NCBI GenBank assembly: GCA_007125455.1
Contig: SLDE01000195.1
Location: 1 to 9,956 of the forward strand
Reading direction: 5' to 3'
DNA length: 9,956 bases
DNA from: Ectothiorhodospiraceae bacterium
GTDB taxonomy: Bacteria > Pseudomonadota > Gammaproteobacteria > Thiohalomonadales > Thiohalomonadaceae
Part shown: positions 1 to 6,578 of the stretch, in pieces
Layout of the letters: every line of letters begins with the position of its first letter
Position numbering within the stretch: position 1 is the stretch's first letter
The notes under the pieces: model-generated
Told to the model about the DNA's origin: nothing
The model's database searches: none
The model's input: the letters and a program-made list of their open reading frames with translations, nothing else
Made by a program: the position numbers and the translations under genes

Positions 1-118
1 GCGAGTGCGAGAGAAGGCAAAAAATGGCGAAAAAGCGGAGTTTACAAGGAGTAAATGAGCATTTTGAGCCATTTTTTAACGCACTATCGCGCCGCATGAG
101 TAGAATTTCAACAGCCTG
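1..118. mobile_element. Possible terminal part of an insertion sequence
   Basis: No gene is visible here. Read on the minus strand, the inner edge is CAGGCTGTTGAAA (118-106), preceded by CTAG at 122-119. It is followed by an A/T-tract-rich non-coding stretch unlike its GC-rich surroundings. From memory, many IS5- and IS1182-like elements begin with a CAGGCTGTTGAAA-type end, and CTAG is a known target for some of them. No transposase is in the window and only one end is visible, so the assignment rests on end resemblance and composition. It could instead be ordinary spacer. Confidence 0.38.
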
Positions 119-305
119 CTAGATCCAGATCCGGCCAAGTCCCTGGTACTGGTGGGCCGTCTTGCTGCTCCGTGCTTGTCTTGGACTCTTCCACGCTGAT
201 GGGGGGTGGATCCGCGTTTTCCTGCTGCGCGTTGTTAGCCTCCCGTTCGCTGGCAGCGATCAGTGGGGCAAGCAGGAGTAATAAGGCGGGCAGTAGTATT
301 TTCAT
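108..305 (-). CDS. Small secreted peptide, probably truncated at its C-terminus
   Basis: This 65-residue ORF begins with a clear export signal: MKILLPALLLLLAPLIAA has a Lys followed by a long Leu-rich hydrophobic core. The remainder is Glu-, Gln- and Pro-rich and looks disordered. The ATG at 305 has a GGGAG ribosome site seven bases upstream and overlaps the stop of the preceding reading frame as ATGA, suggesting coupled translation. I preferred it to an in-frame start at 413, which would put about 36 non-hydrophobic residues before the signal. The last codons (Leu-Ala-Gly-Cys-stop) fall in the CTAG plus CAGGCTGTTGA sequence of the putative IS end, so the original protein may have been longer. 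I recognise no family. Confidence 0.5.
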   Translation of the reverse strand: MKILLPALLLLLAPLIAASEREANNAQQENADPPPISVEESKTSTEQQDGPPVPGTWPDLDLAGC

Positions 306-483
306 CGGGACACTCCCTTGCGTAACCTGGTGCGATGGTAAATCAGCCCTGCGATCAGCAGCGCGGGTAGTAGCAGTATCAATAGGTATTCCAGCAGTTG
401 TTTGCTCGGTCAAAGGACATGCCGGCCTGTGCTACAGGCCACAGGCCGAGGGACAAGAACAGCAGCGCGGCAAGCTGTTTCAC
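302..483 (-). pseudogene. Small signal-peptide/membrane protein split across two frames
   Basis: A GTG at 483 overlaps the TGA of the upstream FKBP gene as GTGA and opens a frame starting MKQLAALLFLSLGLWPVAQA, a good signal peptide ending in AQA. This frame stops at 379 after 34 residues. The frame one base back (open from 409 to 302) encodes KQLLEYLLILLLPALLIAG followed by a basic tail, which is a convincing membrane helix. It has no good start of its own, and its TGA overlaps the next ATG. Joining the frames near 400-405 (GCA AAC read as GCA AAA) gives one sensible protein of about 60 residues with translational overlaps at both ends. I infer a one-base frameshift or a sequencing error. No classical slippery heptamer is visible. 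Family unknown. Confidence 0.45.
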
Positions 484-914
484 TCGACTGAAAGGACCTG
501 CAATTCGGCGTACAGGGTTTTGCCGGCAAGGGGGTGGTTGCCGTCCAGCAGAACCCCGTTTTCGGTCTCCTTGACCACCCGCAGGGTAAAGGCGGGGCGA
601 TCCCCCATGCCGCTGTAGAGCTCGGCACCGGGGTTAAGATCGACCCCTTCGGGCAGGTTGCCCAGCGGTGCCTCGAATACCAGTTCGGGGCGGTGTTCGC
701 CATAGGCCTGCTCTGGCGGCAGGGTAAGCTGGATGGTTTCACCGCACTGATGCCCCGCCAGGGCCTGCTCGATCCCCGGCAGCACATCCCCCTGGCCATG
801 GGTATAGACCATCGGTCCATTCTGCTCACTGTCGGCAATCACCATTCCGGCTTCGTCCCGGAAGGCGAAGGCGGCGCTGACCCGGCTGCCCGCTTGTATG
901 GTGTGTTCGCTCAT
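480..914 (-). CDS. SlyD-type FKBP peptidyl-prolyl cis-trans isomerase
   Basis: A 144-residue cytoplasmic FKBP of the SlyD/FkpB class, which isomerises Xaa-Pro bonds and acts as a folding helper. The FKBP core is split by an insert-in-flap domain. The N-terminal half (about 8-70) carries VLPGIEQALAG (44-54) and PPEQAYGE (66-73). The flap domain is about 74-120, and the core resumes at LLDGNHPLAGKTL (122-134), the SlyD signature. The His/Cys-rich metal-binding tail of E. coli SlyD is absent, so it is nearer the short SlyD-like or FkpB type. The start at 914 has GAGGAG six bases upstream; a longer in-frame start at 1091 lies inside arxD and gives a non-homologous N-terminus. It begins 11 bases after arxD, so the two are almost surely co-transcribed, and a role in maturing Arx components is an inference from position. 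Confidence 0.9.
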   Translation of the reverse strand: MSEHTIQAGSRVSAAFAFRDEAGMVIADSEQNGPMVYTHGQGDVLPGIEQALAGHQCGETIQLTLPPEQAYGEHRPELVFEAPLGNLPEGVDLNPGAELYSGMGDRPAFTLRVVKETENGVLLDGNHPLAGKTLYAELQVLSVE

Positions 915-925
915 CGAAGGCTCCT

Positions 926-1834
926 CTATTGTGCCGCCTTTTTGATCTCGGGTGGTTTCATCGGTTTCATTCCCATCTCGCTGGCACGGCAGTCGGCACA
1001 GACCAGCATGTGATCTGTCGTGAGCCCCTGTTGCTGCAGGGTATCGATCATCTGTTGCAGACCGGCTTCGGCGATAAAGGCTGTGCCGCATAGATTGCAG
1101 TGGCTCATTTCGCCTTCCGTGGTGGCCTGTGGGGCCATCTCTTCTATGTGTTCCTGTTGTACGGTGAGCGGTGCATCATCAGGCAGCAGGCTGTGGATAG
1201 CGGCGGCATCCTGGCGTAGCGCGGCTTGTGCCAGGCGTGCCAGTTCACCAAATACGCTGGGCAGTGCCAGTTCGCGCTGGGCCTTTTCGATCTGCTCGAC
1301 GAATCTTTCCAACGCGGGTAGGGCGTGGTTGCGCAGGGTGCCGTAGGCATTCAGTAGGTGTTTTTGCGCCTCGTCATGGGCCTGTTCTTCCTCATGCTCC
1401 AGGATTTTGGCATATAGCCAGGCAATGAACTGAAGATAGAGGGCGATGTGATCCGATGCATCGTGAAAGTCTTTCTGCCGCTCTAATCCACAGCTGGCAT
1501 AGAGATCCTCGATTTGCTGACAACTTGAGCCCATCAGCGCGCCGTCCAGGTAGAAGCCCAGGTTGGGGATGGCGGGGGCAGGGGGGGCCAGGAAGAGCCT
1601 ACTGTAGGTTAGCAGCAGTTGTTGGTGATCCGTGATCCCCTCCAGGGTCAGCTTGAGCCTTGCCAGGCTGGCCGCGTCGCATAGCTCAAGGGTGGCGTTG
1701 AGTTCTTCCAGGTCTGCCGGGAGATCATCGCGCAGCGCCTCCAGGCTGCCTTCCTGTTCGGGGATCAAGAAGGCGTGGGAAAGGCACAGATGCCATTGGG
1801 CACGCTCGGCGAGGTTTTCAGGTATATGGCTCAT
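926..1834 (-). CDS. arxD: ArxD-like TorD-family molybdoenzyme chaperone with C-terminal zinc ribbon
   Basis: A 302-residue, mostly helical cytoplasmic protein of the TorD/DmsD/NarJ class. These chaperones bind the Tat signal of a molybdoenzyme and hold it for cofactor loading. Family hallmarks are the NLGFYLDGALMG segment (about 91-102) and SDHIALYLQFIAWLY (127-141), matching the conserved Asp-His region of TorD proteins. The last 60 residues add C246-X2-C249...C279-X2-C282, a zinc-ribbon-like four-Cys site absent from typical TorD proteins of about 200-230 residues. The start at 1834 is the second of two adjacent ATGs; GGAGG lies four bases before it and only one before the first. A longer frame from 1984 would translate the terminator and the inverted repeat and is rejected. 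It is separated from arxC by 195 bases but adjoins the FKBP gene, and its client is most likely ArxA. Confidence 0.82.
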   Translation of the reverse strand: MSHIPENLAERAQWHLCLSHAFLIPEQEGSLEALRDDLPADLEELNATLELCDAASLARLKLTLEGITDHQQLLLTYSRLFLAPPAPAIPNLGFYLDGALMGSSCQQIEDLYASCGLERQKDFHDASDHIALYLQFIAWLYAKILEHEEEQAHDEAQKHLLNAYGTLRNHALPALERFVEQIEKAQRELALPSVFGELARLAQAALRQDAAAIHSLLPDDAPLTVQQEHIEEMAPQATTEGEMSHCNLCGTAFIAEAGLQQMIDTLQQQGLTTDHMLVCADCRASEMGMKPMKPPEIKKAAQ

Positions 1835-1853
1835 CATTCCTCCAGGGAAATAT

Positions 1854-1932
1854 TTCACCGCAAAGATGCAAACAAGGTGTAAAGGATACAAGTAGCAGGT
1901 TTTCTCTGTGCCCTTTGCATCTTTGCGGTGAA
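1854..1932. repeat. 19-bp perfect inverted repeat in the arxC-arxD spacer
   Basis: The left arm TTCACCGCAAAGATGCAAA (1854-1872) is exactly the reverse complement of the right arm at 1914-1932; 41 bases lie between them. The arms and the adjoining loop have a roughly nine-to-ten-base rhythm (CGCAAAGAT, GCAAAGGGC, ACAGAGAA). Related sequence occurs at 6548-6573 and 9305-9450. It lies between the arxC terminator and the arxD ribosome site, so any arxD promoter downstream of the terminator must overlap or adjoin it. I read it as a mobile intergenic palindrome of REP or MITE type; no encoded product. Confidence 0.8.
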
Positions 1933-1939
1933 TAATAAC

Positions 1940-1969
1940 AAAAAAGGCGGGGCCGCTAGGCACCCCGCC
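1940..1969 (-). terminator. Rho-independent terminator after arxC
   Basis: On the minus strand a GC-only seven-base-pair stem, GGCGGGG (1969-1963) with CCCCGCC (1952-1946), encloses a ten-base loop and is followed at once by six T residues (1945-1940). It lies 60 bases past the arxC stop. This is the only canonical terminator in the window and should end, or attenuate, the arx core transcript before arxD. Confidence 0.88.
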
Positions 1970-2029
1970 AAGGTCCGCAGTCACGTGAGGATTGCGTGGA
2001 AACGAACGGTTGTCATCCTTGTGCGGCGA

Positions 2030-3190
2030 TTACTTCTGTGCCGGTGGCATCGCTGACAGGTTGAGCACCTTCTCACCCAGCAGGTAGAGGGTGAACAGCA
2101 GTGCCGAACCCATGAAGGTCAGCGCCCATTCGGTGGCCGATGGGCTGTACTGGATCAGATCCCACTCCCAGGTGCCCTTGAACAAGGGAACCACCTGGCC
2201 GCCAACGACGAAGTAGAAGCGTTCAGCGAACAGACCGCCAAAGACCAATACCGCCACCAGCATTTGAGTGCCGGGCTGATTACGCAGTGATTTGGACAAC
2301 ATCAGTACGAAGGGCAGCAGGATCCCCAGCCACAGTGAGGCCTGATAGACCGGTGAGGCGAACAGGTAGTCACGCCATACCAGGTAGATCTCCGGGTTGT
2401 TGGTGTACACCCCGGTGATGGCGCGTACGGCGATGAACAGCAGGGTGCCGCCCAACACCGCAGCAAACAACTTGGGCAGTGCGCCATTCATTAGATCCTG
2501 CAGCGGTTGTGACATCTTGTTGCGGCTGAAGCCGTGGCTCAGATAGGTGAAGAACACCAGCGCGGCCAGGCCACTGGCCACTGCGGTCAGGTAGAAGTAG
2601 ATGGGCAGCAGGCCGTCGAACCAGAACGGTCGCATGCTCATCATGCCGAAGATCAGCGCCAGGTTGCCACTGGCCAACAACACCGCCAGGAAGGAGCCAA
2701 TGGCGATCTGCTTGCTGGTCTTGCTGTCCCAGTCGCCAGCGTCCATCTTTTGCATCTTCCACAGCAGGAACAGCAGGTCGGCGACATAGAATACGCCCAT
2801 CCAGAACATCGCCGATTGGATCTGCATGTTAAAGGGGATCACCCACAACATGCGAAATACATGACCCAACTCCATCGCCAGTACCGCCATCCCGGAGATC
2901 AGGATGATGAAGGCAAGGAAGATGGCACGCTTCACAATCGGGTAGAACTGCTTGAAGCCGAATACCAGTGGCAGGGCGGCAATCATCCCCAGACCGGAGG
3001 AGGCCAAGGCAAAGTAGAGATAGGTCGCGATGGGCTGTCCCCAGGGGATGTTGGAGTTGGTATTAAAGCTGGCATGGCCCTGGCTCATGATGCTCATCAT
3101 GGCAAAGCCAAAGCTGATAACCAGCACCACGACGGAGAGCAGCAGCAATTGCGTGCCCATCGCGCCTTTCATGACATTTTCGTTACTCAT
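2030..3190 (-). CDS. arxC: ArxC-like NrfD/PsrC-family membrane subunit
   Basis: A 386-residue integral membrane protein of the NrfD/PsrC class, which anchors molybdoenzyme complexes and exchanges electrons with the quinone pool. I count nine to ten hydrophobic helices: about 12-34, 53-78, 88-108, 126-144, 162-183, 194-216, 238-258, 281-300, 308-326 and 350-371. The length suits the longer PsrC-type anchors of roughly 310-400 residues. The family binds no haem, and no CXXCH is present. The start at 3190 has GAGGAGG eight bases upstream, and this site overlaps the TGA of arxB, so the two are translationally coupled across a 14-base spacer. In an arsenite oxidase it would take electrons from ArxB and reduce quinone; homologues in reductases run the other way, so the direction is inferred from ArxA. 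The terminator at 1940-1969 follows. Confidence 0.88.
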   Translation of the reverse strand: MSNENVMKGAMGTQLLLLSVVVLVISFGFAMMSIMSQGHASFNTNSNIPWGQPIATYLYFALASSGLGMIAALPLVFGFKQFYPIVKRAIFLAFIILISGMAVLAMELGHVFRMLWVIPFNMQIQSAMFWMGVFYVADLLFLLWKMQKMDAGDWDSKTSKQIAIGSFLAVLLASGNLALIFGMMSMRPFWFDGLLPIYFYLTAVASGLAALVFFTYLSHGFSRNKMSQPLQDLMNGALPKLFAAVLGGTLLFIAVRAITGVYTNNPEIYLVWRDYLFASPVYQASLWLGILLPFVLMLSKSLRNQPGTQMLVAVLVFGGLFAERFYFVVGGQVVPLFKGTWEWDLIQYSPSATEWALTFMGSALLFTLYLLGEKVLNLSAMPPAQK

Positions 3191-3204
3191 TGTTCTCTAC
3201 CTCC

Positions 3205-3957
3205 TCAGGAACGGGGCTTGGGCTGGAACGCAGGGACACCGGCGCCGGCACCCAGATAGTAGACCTGTGGCTTGTTGCCGGAACTATCCTTCAGGCGCAC
3301 ACCGTGTTTGTCGCCGATCAGGCGATTGACGTTGCTGTCGGGGTTGTCCAGATCACCGAAGTAGCGCGCCTTGGGGGCACAGGTCCGTACACAGGCCGGA
3401 ACGTATTCCTTGAGCGCCGGGTTGTCCTCGTCCAGGTCGGGGGTGCCGGGTGGCGCCTTGCTGACCTTGTGGTGGCAGAAGGTACACTTGGAGACCACGC
3501 CCTTGGGTTGTACCCCGATCCCTCGGGTCCAGTCCTCTTCCGGGTTCTGGTAGGGCGGGCTCCACAATTGGCCCTTTTGCCCTGGGAAGATATCGCGCAG
3601 GTCTGGTTCGAGCAGCGGCTTTTCGTCGGCATAGAAGCGCACGCCATAGGGGCAGGCGATCATGCAGTATTTGCAGCCGATACACTTGTTCCAGTCCACA
3701 AAGACGATGCCGCCGGCATCCATGTCCTTGTAGGTGGCACGGGTTGGGCAGACGTGTACGCAGGAGGGATTTTCACACTGCATGCACGGACGCGGCAGCC
3801 ATTTCATCTGCGCGCTCGGGTAGCTTCCTTCGTGATAGTAGAGTACGTCCTGCCAGCTTTCGCCGGGCAGGGTGTTGTTTTCCATCGCACAGGCGGTCGT
3901 ACAGGCCTGACAGCCAGTGCATTTATCCAGGTCGATGACCATTCCCCACTTTGCCAT
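3205..3957 (-). CDS. arxB: ArxB-like four-cluster iron-sulfur subunit
   Basis: A 250-residue electron-transfer subunit of the DmsB/PsrB/NrfC type. It has sixteen cysteines in the four-cluster pattern: C13-X2-C16-X2-C19-X3-C23, C58-X2-C61-X4-C66-X3-C70, C92-X2-C95-X2-C98-X3-C102, and C158-X2-C161 with C189-X3-C193. It should pass electrons between the molybdenum subunit and the membrane subunit on the periplasmic face. No signal peptide is present (it starts MAKWGMVIDLDK), as expected for a subunit co-exported with a Tat-bearing partner. The start at 3957 has AGAGGAG seven bases upstream and lies 28 bases after arxA. The length and cluster set are ordinary, with no missing ligand. Confidence 0.92.
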   Translation of the reverse strand: MAKWGMVIDLDKCTGCQACTTACAMENNTLPGESWQDVLYYHEGSYPSAQMKWLPRPCMQCENPSCVHVCPTRATYKDMDAGGIVFVDWNKCIGCKYCMIACPYGVRFYADEKPLLEPDLRDIFPGQKGQLWSPPYQNPEEDWTRGIGVQPKGVVSKCTFCHHKVSKAPPGTPDLDEDNPALKEYVPACVRTCAPKARYFGDLDNPDSNVNRLIGDKHGVRLKDSSGNKPQVYYLGAGAGVPAFQPKPRS

Positions 3958-3985
3958 TGTTCAGCTCCTCTTATCTATGTAGGGA

Positions 3986-6463
3986 TCAGGCCCGCTCAAC
4001 GGTGACTTTGCCGGTGTAGTACGCGGCAAGCCCGGAGATCGGATCGGATACGTTTTCGGTGATGTCGCCGGAGTGGCCCGGCAGACGACCCTTGGCCCAA
4101 CGGCCCTGTGCCCAGTGGCCATGCTCCATCGGCAGCACCAGGGTGTCTGGACGATGGGCGGGCATGTAACGACAGTAGGCCTCAATGGAACCAAGGTTGG
4201 ACTTGATGCGCACCTTGTCGCCGTTGCGGATGTTGCGCGCCCGTGCGGTATCCGGATGGATCTCCAGATAGACCGTGGTCTTGCCACCCACAATCGGCTG
4301 ATGGTTGGCAATGGCATGCGGGATATTCCCCGAGCGGCCTTCCGCATGGAGCGGGGTCTTGGGGCTGACCAGATAGAGATCGCCCTCGCCGCTATGTTTT
4401 GGCTCTACCCACTGCACCAGGCCCACACGGTGGGTAGGCACACCCATCTCACGGTGGATGTAGTCGGCGTGATTTTCCAGGAAGCCGGATTTGAACTCGA
4501 ACTTGCCGGTGGGGGTCTTGATCAGCTTGGCCTTGACTTCTTCCTCGCTCATCAGGTGGTTGTAGCCCTGGCCGTCCCACTCGTAGAACTCACCACGGAA
4601 CTGACGCCAGTGATAAGGCTTTTTGTACCAGACACCCTTTTCCTTCCAGGACTCAAAGCTGTTGACCCCGTTGTCGCCCGGATCACGCTCAAAGCCCTTG
4701 GCTCGATGACGCAACACATTCTCGGTGTTGTTCAGGGCCTTGTAGAACTCACCCATCGGCCCCTTGATGCGCTTGCCAAGCTCAATCAAGGTGTCACCGA
4801 AATGCTTGGTGTCATAGATCGGATCCACCGCCGGTACGCGGAGCGCGGCCATCGGCCAACCCTCAAACGGGTAGGTAGGCGAATCCTGCAGACGCTCCAG
4901 ATAGGTGTGGTCGGGCATCACGATATCGGCATACATCGCGGTCTCGCCCGGGAAGTGTGAGGTGTCGATGATGAAGACATCCTTCAGTGCCTCTTCCCAC
5001 ACCTTCGGATCAGGGGCACTCCAGATCGGGTTGGTGTAGAAGAACATCGCCGTGTCCATCTTGTAGGGATCACCCTTGAGATGGTTGGGGCCAGCCTCCT
5101 GCATCATGTGGGCGGTCATTGGCCACTCGGGGGTGCGGGCCTTGTCGATACGCGGGTATTTGCCCTGCACCGATTTGGCGTAGTCATCCATGAAGTCGTC
5201 GGCATTCACCGGCAGGCCACCGTAGGAGGGGCCCATCTGGTAGTACATGCCACCCTCGGCGAACATACAACCGGACAGCGCATTCAGGGCATGGATCGCC
5301 ATGCCGTTGTAGGTGCCGTTGGTATGGGCAGTCGGACCGCGCTCCATGATTGCCATCGCCGGACGGGTGGTGCCAAACTCGCGCGCCACAGCGATGATGG
5401 TACGGGCTGGGACAGAGGTGATGCTTTCGGCCCACTCAGGGGTGCGATCCTTCAGCTCTTCATTCCACCACTCTTCCAGACCGTAGGTCCACTTGGCATT
5501 GAAGCTGCCGCGCGGAATACGACGACCGGTACGGAAGCGGTTCTGACCATCGTTGAAATCACCGACGAATTCCTTGTCCCACAGTCCTTCGGTAAGCATT
5601 ACATGGGCGATCGCCAGGGCCATCGCGCCATCGGTGCCGGGCTTGATATAGACCGCACGATCCGAGGCCGCCATGGTGGGATTCATGCGCACATCGATGG
5701 TGGTGATACGGGTCATTGGGCTCTTGGAGCGCATGTGTCCCCATACCTGCATCAGGTAGTTATAGGGACGGAAAGCCTCCAGGAAGCTGGCACCAAAATT
5801 GAGGATATAGTTGGTGTTTTTGTAGTCGTAGGAATTGTAGGAGTTGTTACCGTCGGTGGCCTGCTTGGCACGCTTGGAGCCCTCGGCGCACATGGAGGCA
5901 TGACCGATGGCGGAGTTCGGTGTGCCGTAAAGCTTGCCAAAATCGCCGTACAGACCGGCATCAGAGGCACCCCAGCCACGACCGTAAAAGTGGGCGAAAC
6001 GGTGTGATTCGCCCTTGTCGCGCAGGTTCTGCATGCGAGCGGCCACGGTGTCCAGCGCCTCGTCCCAGGAGATCGGTACAAAGCCTGGATCCTCATCGCG
6101 ACCCTTACGCGGATTGGTGCGTTTCATCGGTCCTTTGAAACGGTCCGGGTCGTAGAGGAAGTAGCTACCCAGGTGCCCCTTGGGGCAGAGCTTGCCATTG
6201 GCAATAGGGTTTCCGGTGTCGCCATAGATCCCGTGTACACGACCGTTGGTGGTGTAAACGTCGATCCCGCAGCGCGCCGGACACTGGGCACAGATATTCT
6301 TGGTGACGGTGGTCTGGCCACGGGGTGCCTGGGCCTGTGCCTGTTTGGCCGGAGCCAGGCCGCTCAAACCGGCAAAACCACCGACAGCGGCCCCCGCCGC
6401 CCCGGTCGCGGCGGTGCTTTTCAAAAAGCGCCGCCTGTTCATCAGGGTTTCTAGCAGTTTCAT
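3986..6463 (-). CDS. arxA: ArxA-like molybdopterin catalytic subunit, anaerobic arsenite oxidase
   Basis: An 825-residue DMSO-reductase-family enzyme with bis-MGD molybdenum. The N-terminus carries a Tat signal (NRRRFLKS, 9-16), an Ala/Gly hydrophobic stretch, and an AQAQA cleavage region near 42-46, so it is exported folded. An N-terminal [4Fe-4S] site uses C58, C61, C65 and C93 (CX2CX3CX27C). YGRGWG at 160-165 is, as I recall, the signature of ArxA; ArrA arsenate reductases have a GRY-type sequence there. C192 in MCAEGSK (191-197) is the likely Mo ligand, with K197 matching the ArrA active-site Lys. The C-terminal dinucleotide-binding domain is about 690-825. The start at 6463 has GAGGAGG seven bases upstream; an internal ATG at 6442 has none. 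The gene order ferredoxin-A-B-C and a TorD protein match known arx clusters. ArrA or a polysulfide/thiosulfate reductase-like enzyme are the alternatives, less likely because of the motif. Confidence 0.86.
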   Translation of the reverse strand: MKLLETLMNRRRFLKSTAATGAAGAAVGGFAGLSGLAPAKQAQAQAPRGQTTVTKNICAQCPARCGIDVYTTNGRVHGIYGDTGNPIANGKLCPKGHLGSYFLYDPDRFKGPMKRTNPRKGRDEDPGFVPISWDEALDTVAARMQNLRDKGESHRFAHFYGRGWGASDAGLYGDFGKLYGTPNSAIGHASMCAEGSKRAKQATDGNNSYNSYDYKNTNYILNFGASFLEAFRPYNYLMQVWGHMRSKSPMTRITTIDVRMNPTMAASDRAVYIKPGTDGAMALAIAHVMLTEGLWDKEFVGDFNDGQNRFRTGRRIPRGSFNAKWTYGLEEWWNEELKDRTPEWAESITSVPARTIIAVAREFGTTRPAMAIMERGPTAHTNGTYNGMAIHALNALSGCMFAEGGMYYQMGPSYGGLPVNADDFMDDYAKSVQGKYPRIDKARTPEWPMTAHMMQEAGPNHLKGDPYKMDTAMFFYTNPIWSAPDPKVWEEALKDVFIIDTSHFPGETAMYADIVMPDHTYLERLQDSPTYPFEGWPMAALRVPAVDPIYDTKHFGDTLIELGKRIKGPMGEFYKALNNTENVLRHRAKGFERDPGDNGVNSFESWKEKGVWYKKPYHWRQFRGEFYEWDGQGYNHLMSEEEVKAKLIKTPTGKFEFKSGFLENHADYIHREMGVPTHRVGLVQWVEPKHSGEGDLYLVSPKTPLHAEGRSGNIPHAIANHQPIVGGKTTVYLEIHPDTARARNIRNGDKVRIKSNLGSIEAYCRYMPAHRPDTLVLPMEHGHWAQGRWAKGRLPGHSGDITENVSDPISGLAAYYTGKVTVERA

Positions 6464-6507
6464 CGACGTGCCTCCTCAGTTGTGGATGTTGTGTGGGTAG
6501 TACGCAT
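6460..6507 (-). CDS. Thr-rich 15-residue leader ORF overlapping arxA
   Basis: ATG at 6507 opens a 15-codon frame, MRTTHTTSTTEEARR, whose TGA overlaps the arxA ATG as ATGA. It has a strong ribosome site (AGGAGG, six bases upstream), and its Glu-Glu codons form the GAGGAGG used by arxA. Six of the fifteen residues are Thr. Two consecutive strong ribosome sites in a 60-base spacer support real translation. It may couple arxA translation, or act as a leader peptide that senses translation. There is no homology to appeal to, and the Thr bias could simply reflect ACA/ACC-rich DNA. Confidence 0.4.
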   Translation of the reverse strand: MRTTHTTSTTEEARR

Positions 6508-6547
6508 GGCTCTCCTCCTGTTGTCTGGATGGTTTTTTATTCATGCA

Positions 6548-6573
6548 CTCTGCGGCCTCTGCGCTTTGCGGTG
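6548..6573 (-). repeat. Solo arm of the periodic CGCAAAG/CGCAGAG repeat
   Basis: On the minus strand, just after the ferredoxin stop, three near-identical units run in a row: ACCGCAAAG, CGCAGAGG and CCGCAGAG. The leading CACCGCAAAG matches ten bases of the arm at 1854-1872, and CGCAGAG matches the arms at 9305-9331. No complementary second arm is present here, so it looks like a half element or a decayed copy. Confidence 0.6.
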
Positions 6574-6578
6574 ATTAA

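Noticed and set aside
379..409. Programmed -1 frameshift in the small membrane gene
   Set aside because: No X-XXY-YYZ heptamer or clear stimulating structure; mutation or sequencing error is simpler.
915..1091. Longer N-terminus for the FKBP gene from 1091
   Set aside because: It overlaps arxD out of frame and does not match any FKBP; the start at 914 has a good ribosome site.
1835..1984. Longer N-terminus for arxD from 1984
   Set aside because: It would translate part of the terminator stem and the whole inverted repeat, with no family similarity; GGAGG lies right before 1834.
2534..6007. Long plus-strand reading frames (2534-3259, 3190-4005, 4073-4960, 5081-6007)
   Set aside because: They lie opposite arxA, arxB and arxC, lack ribosome sites, and their translations are low-complexity Gly/Val/His-rich strings without domains. 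They are shadows of GC-rich codon use.
3986..6463. Respiratory arsenate reductase ArrA
   Set aside because: The motif is GRGWG rather than the GRY type, and an iron-sulfur gene precedes while NrfD and TorD genes follow, as in arx loci. A tree is still needed.
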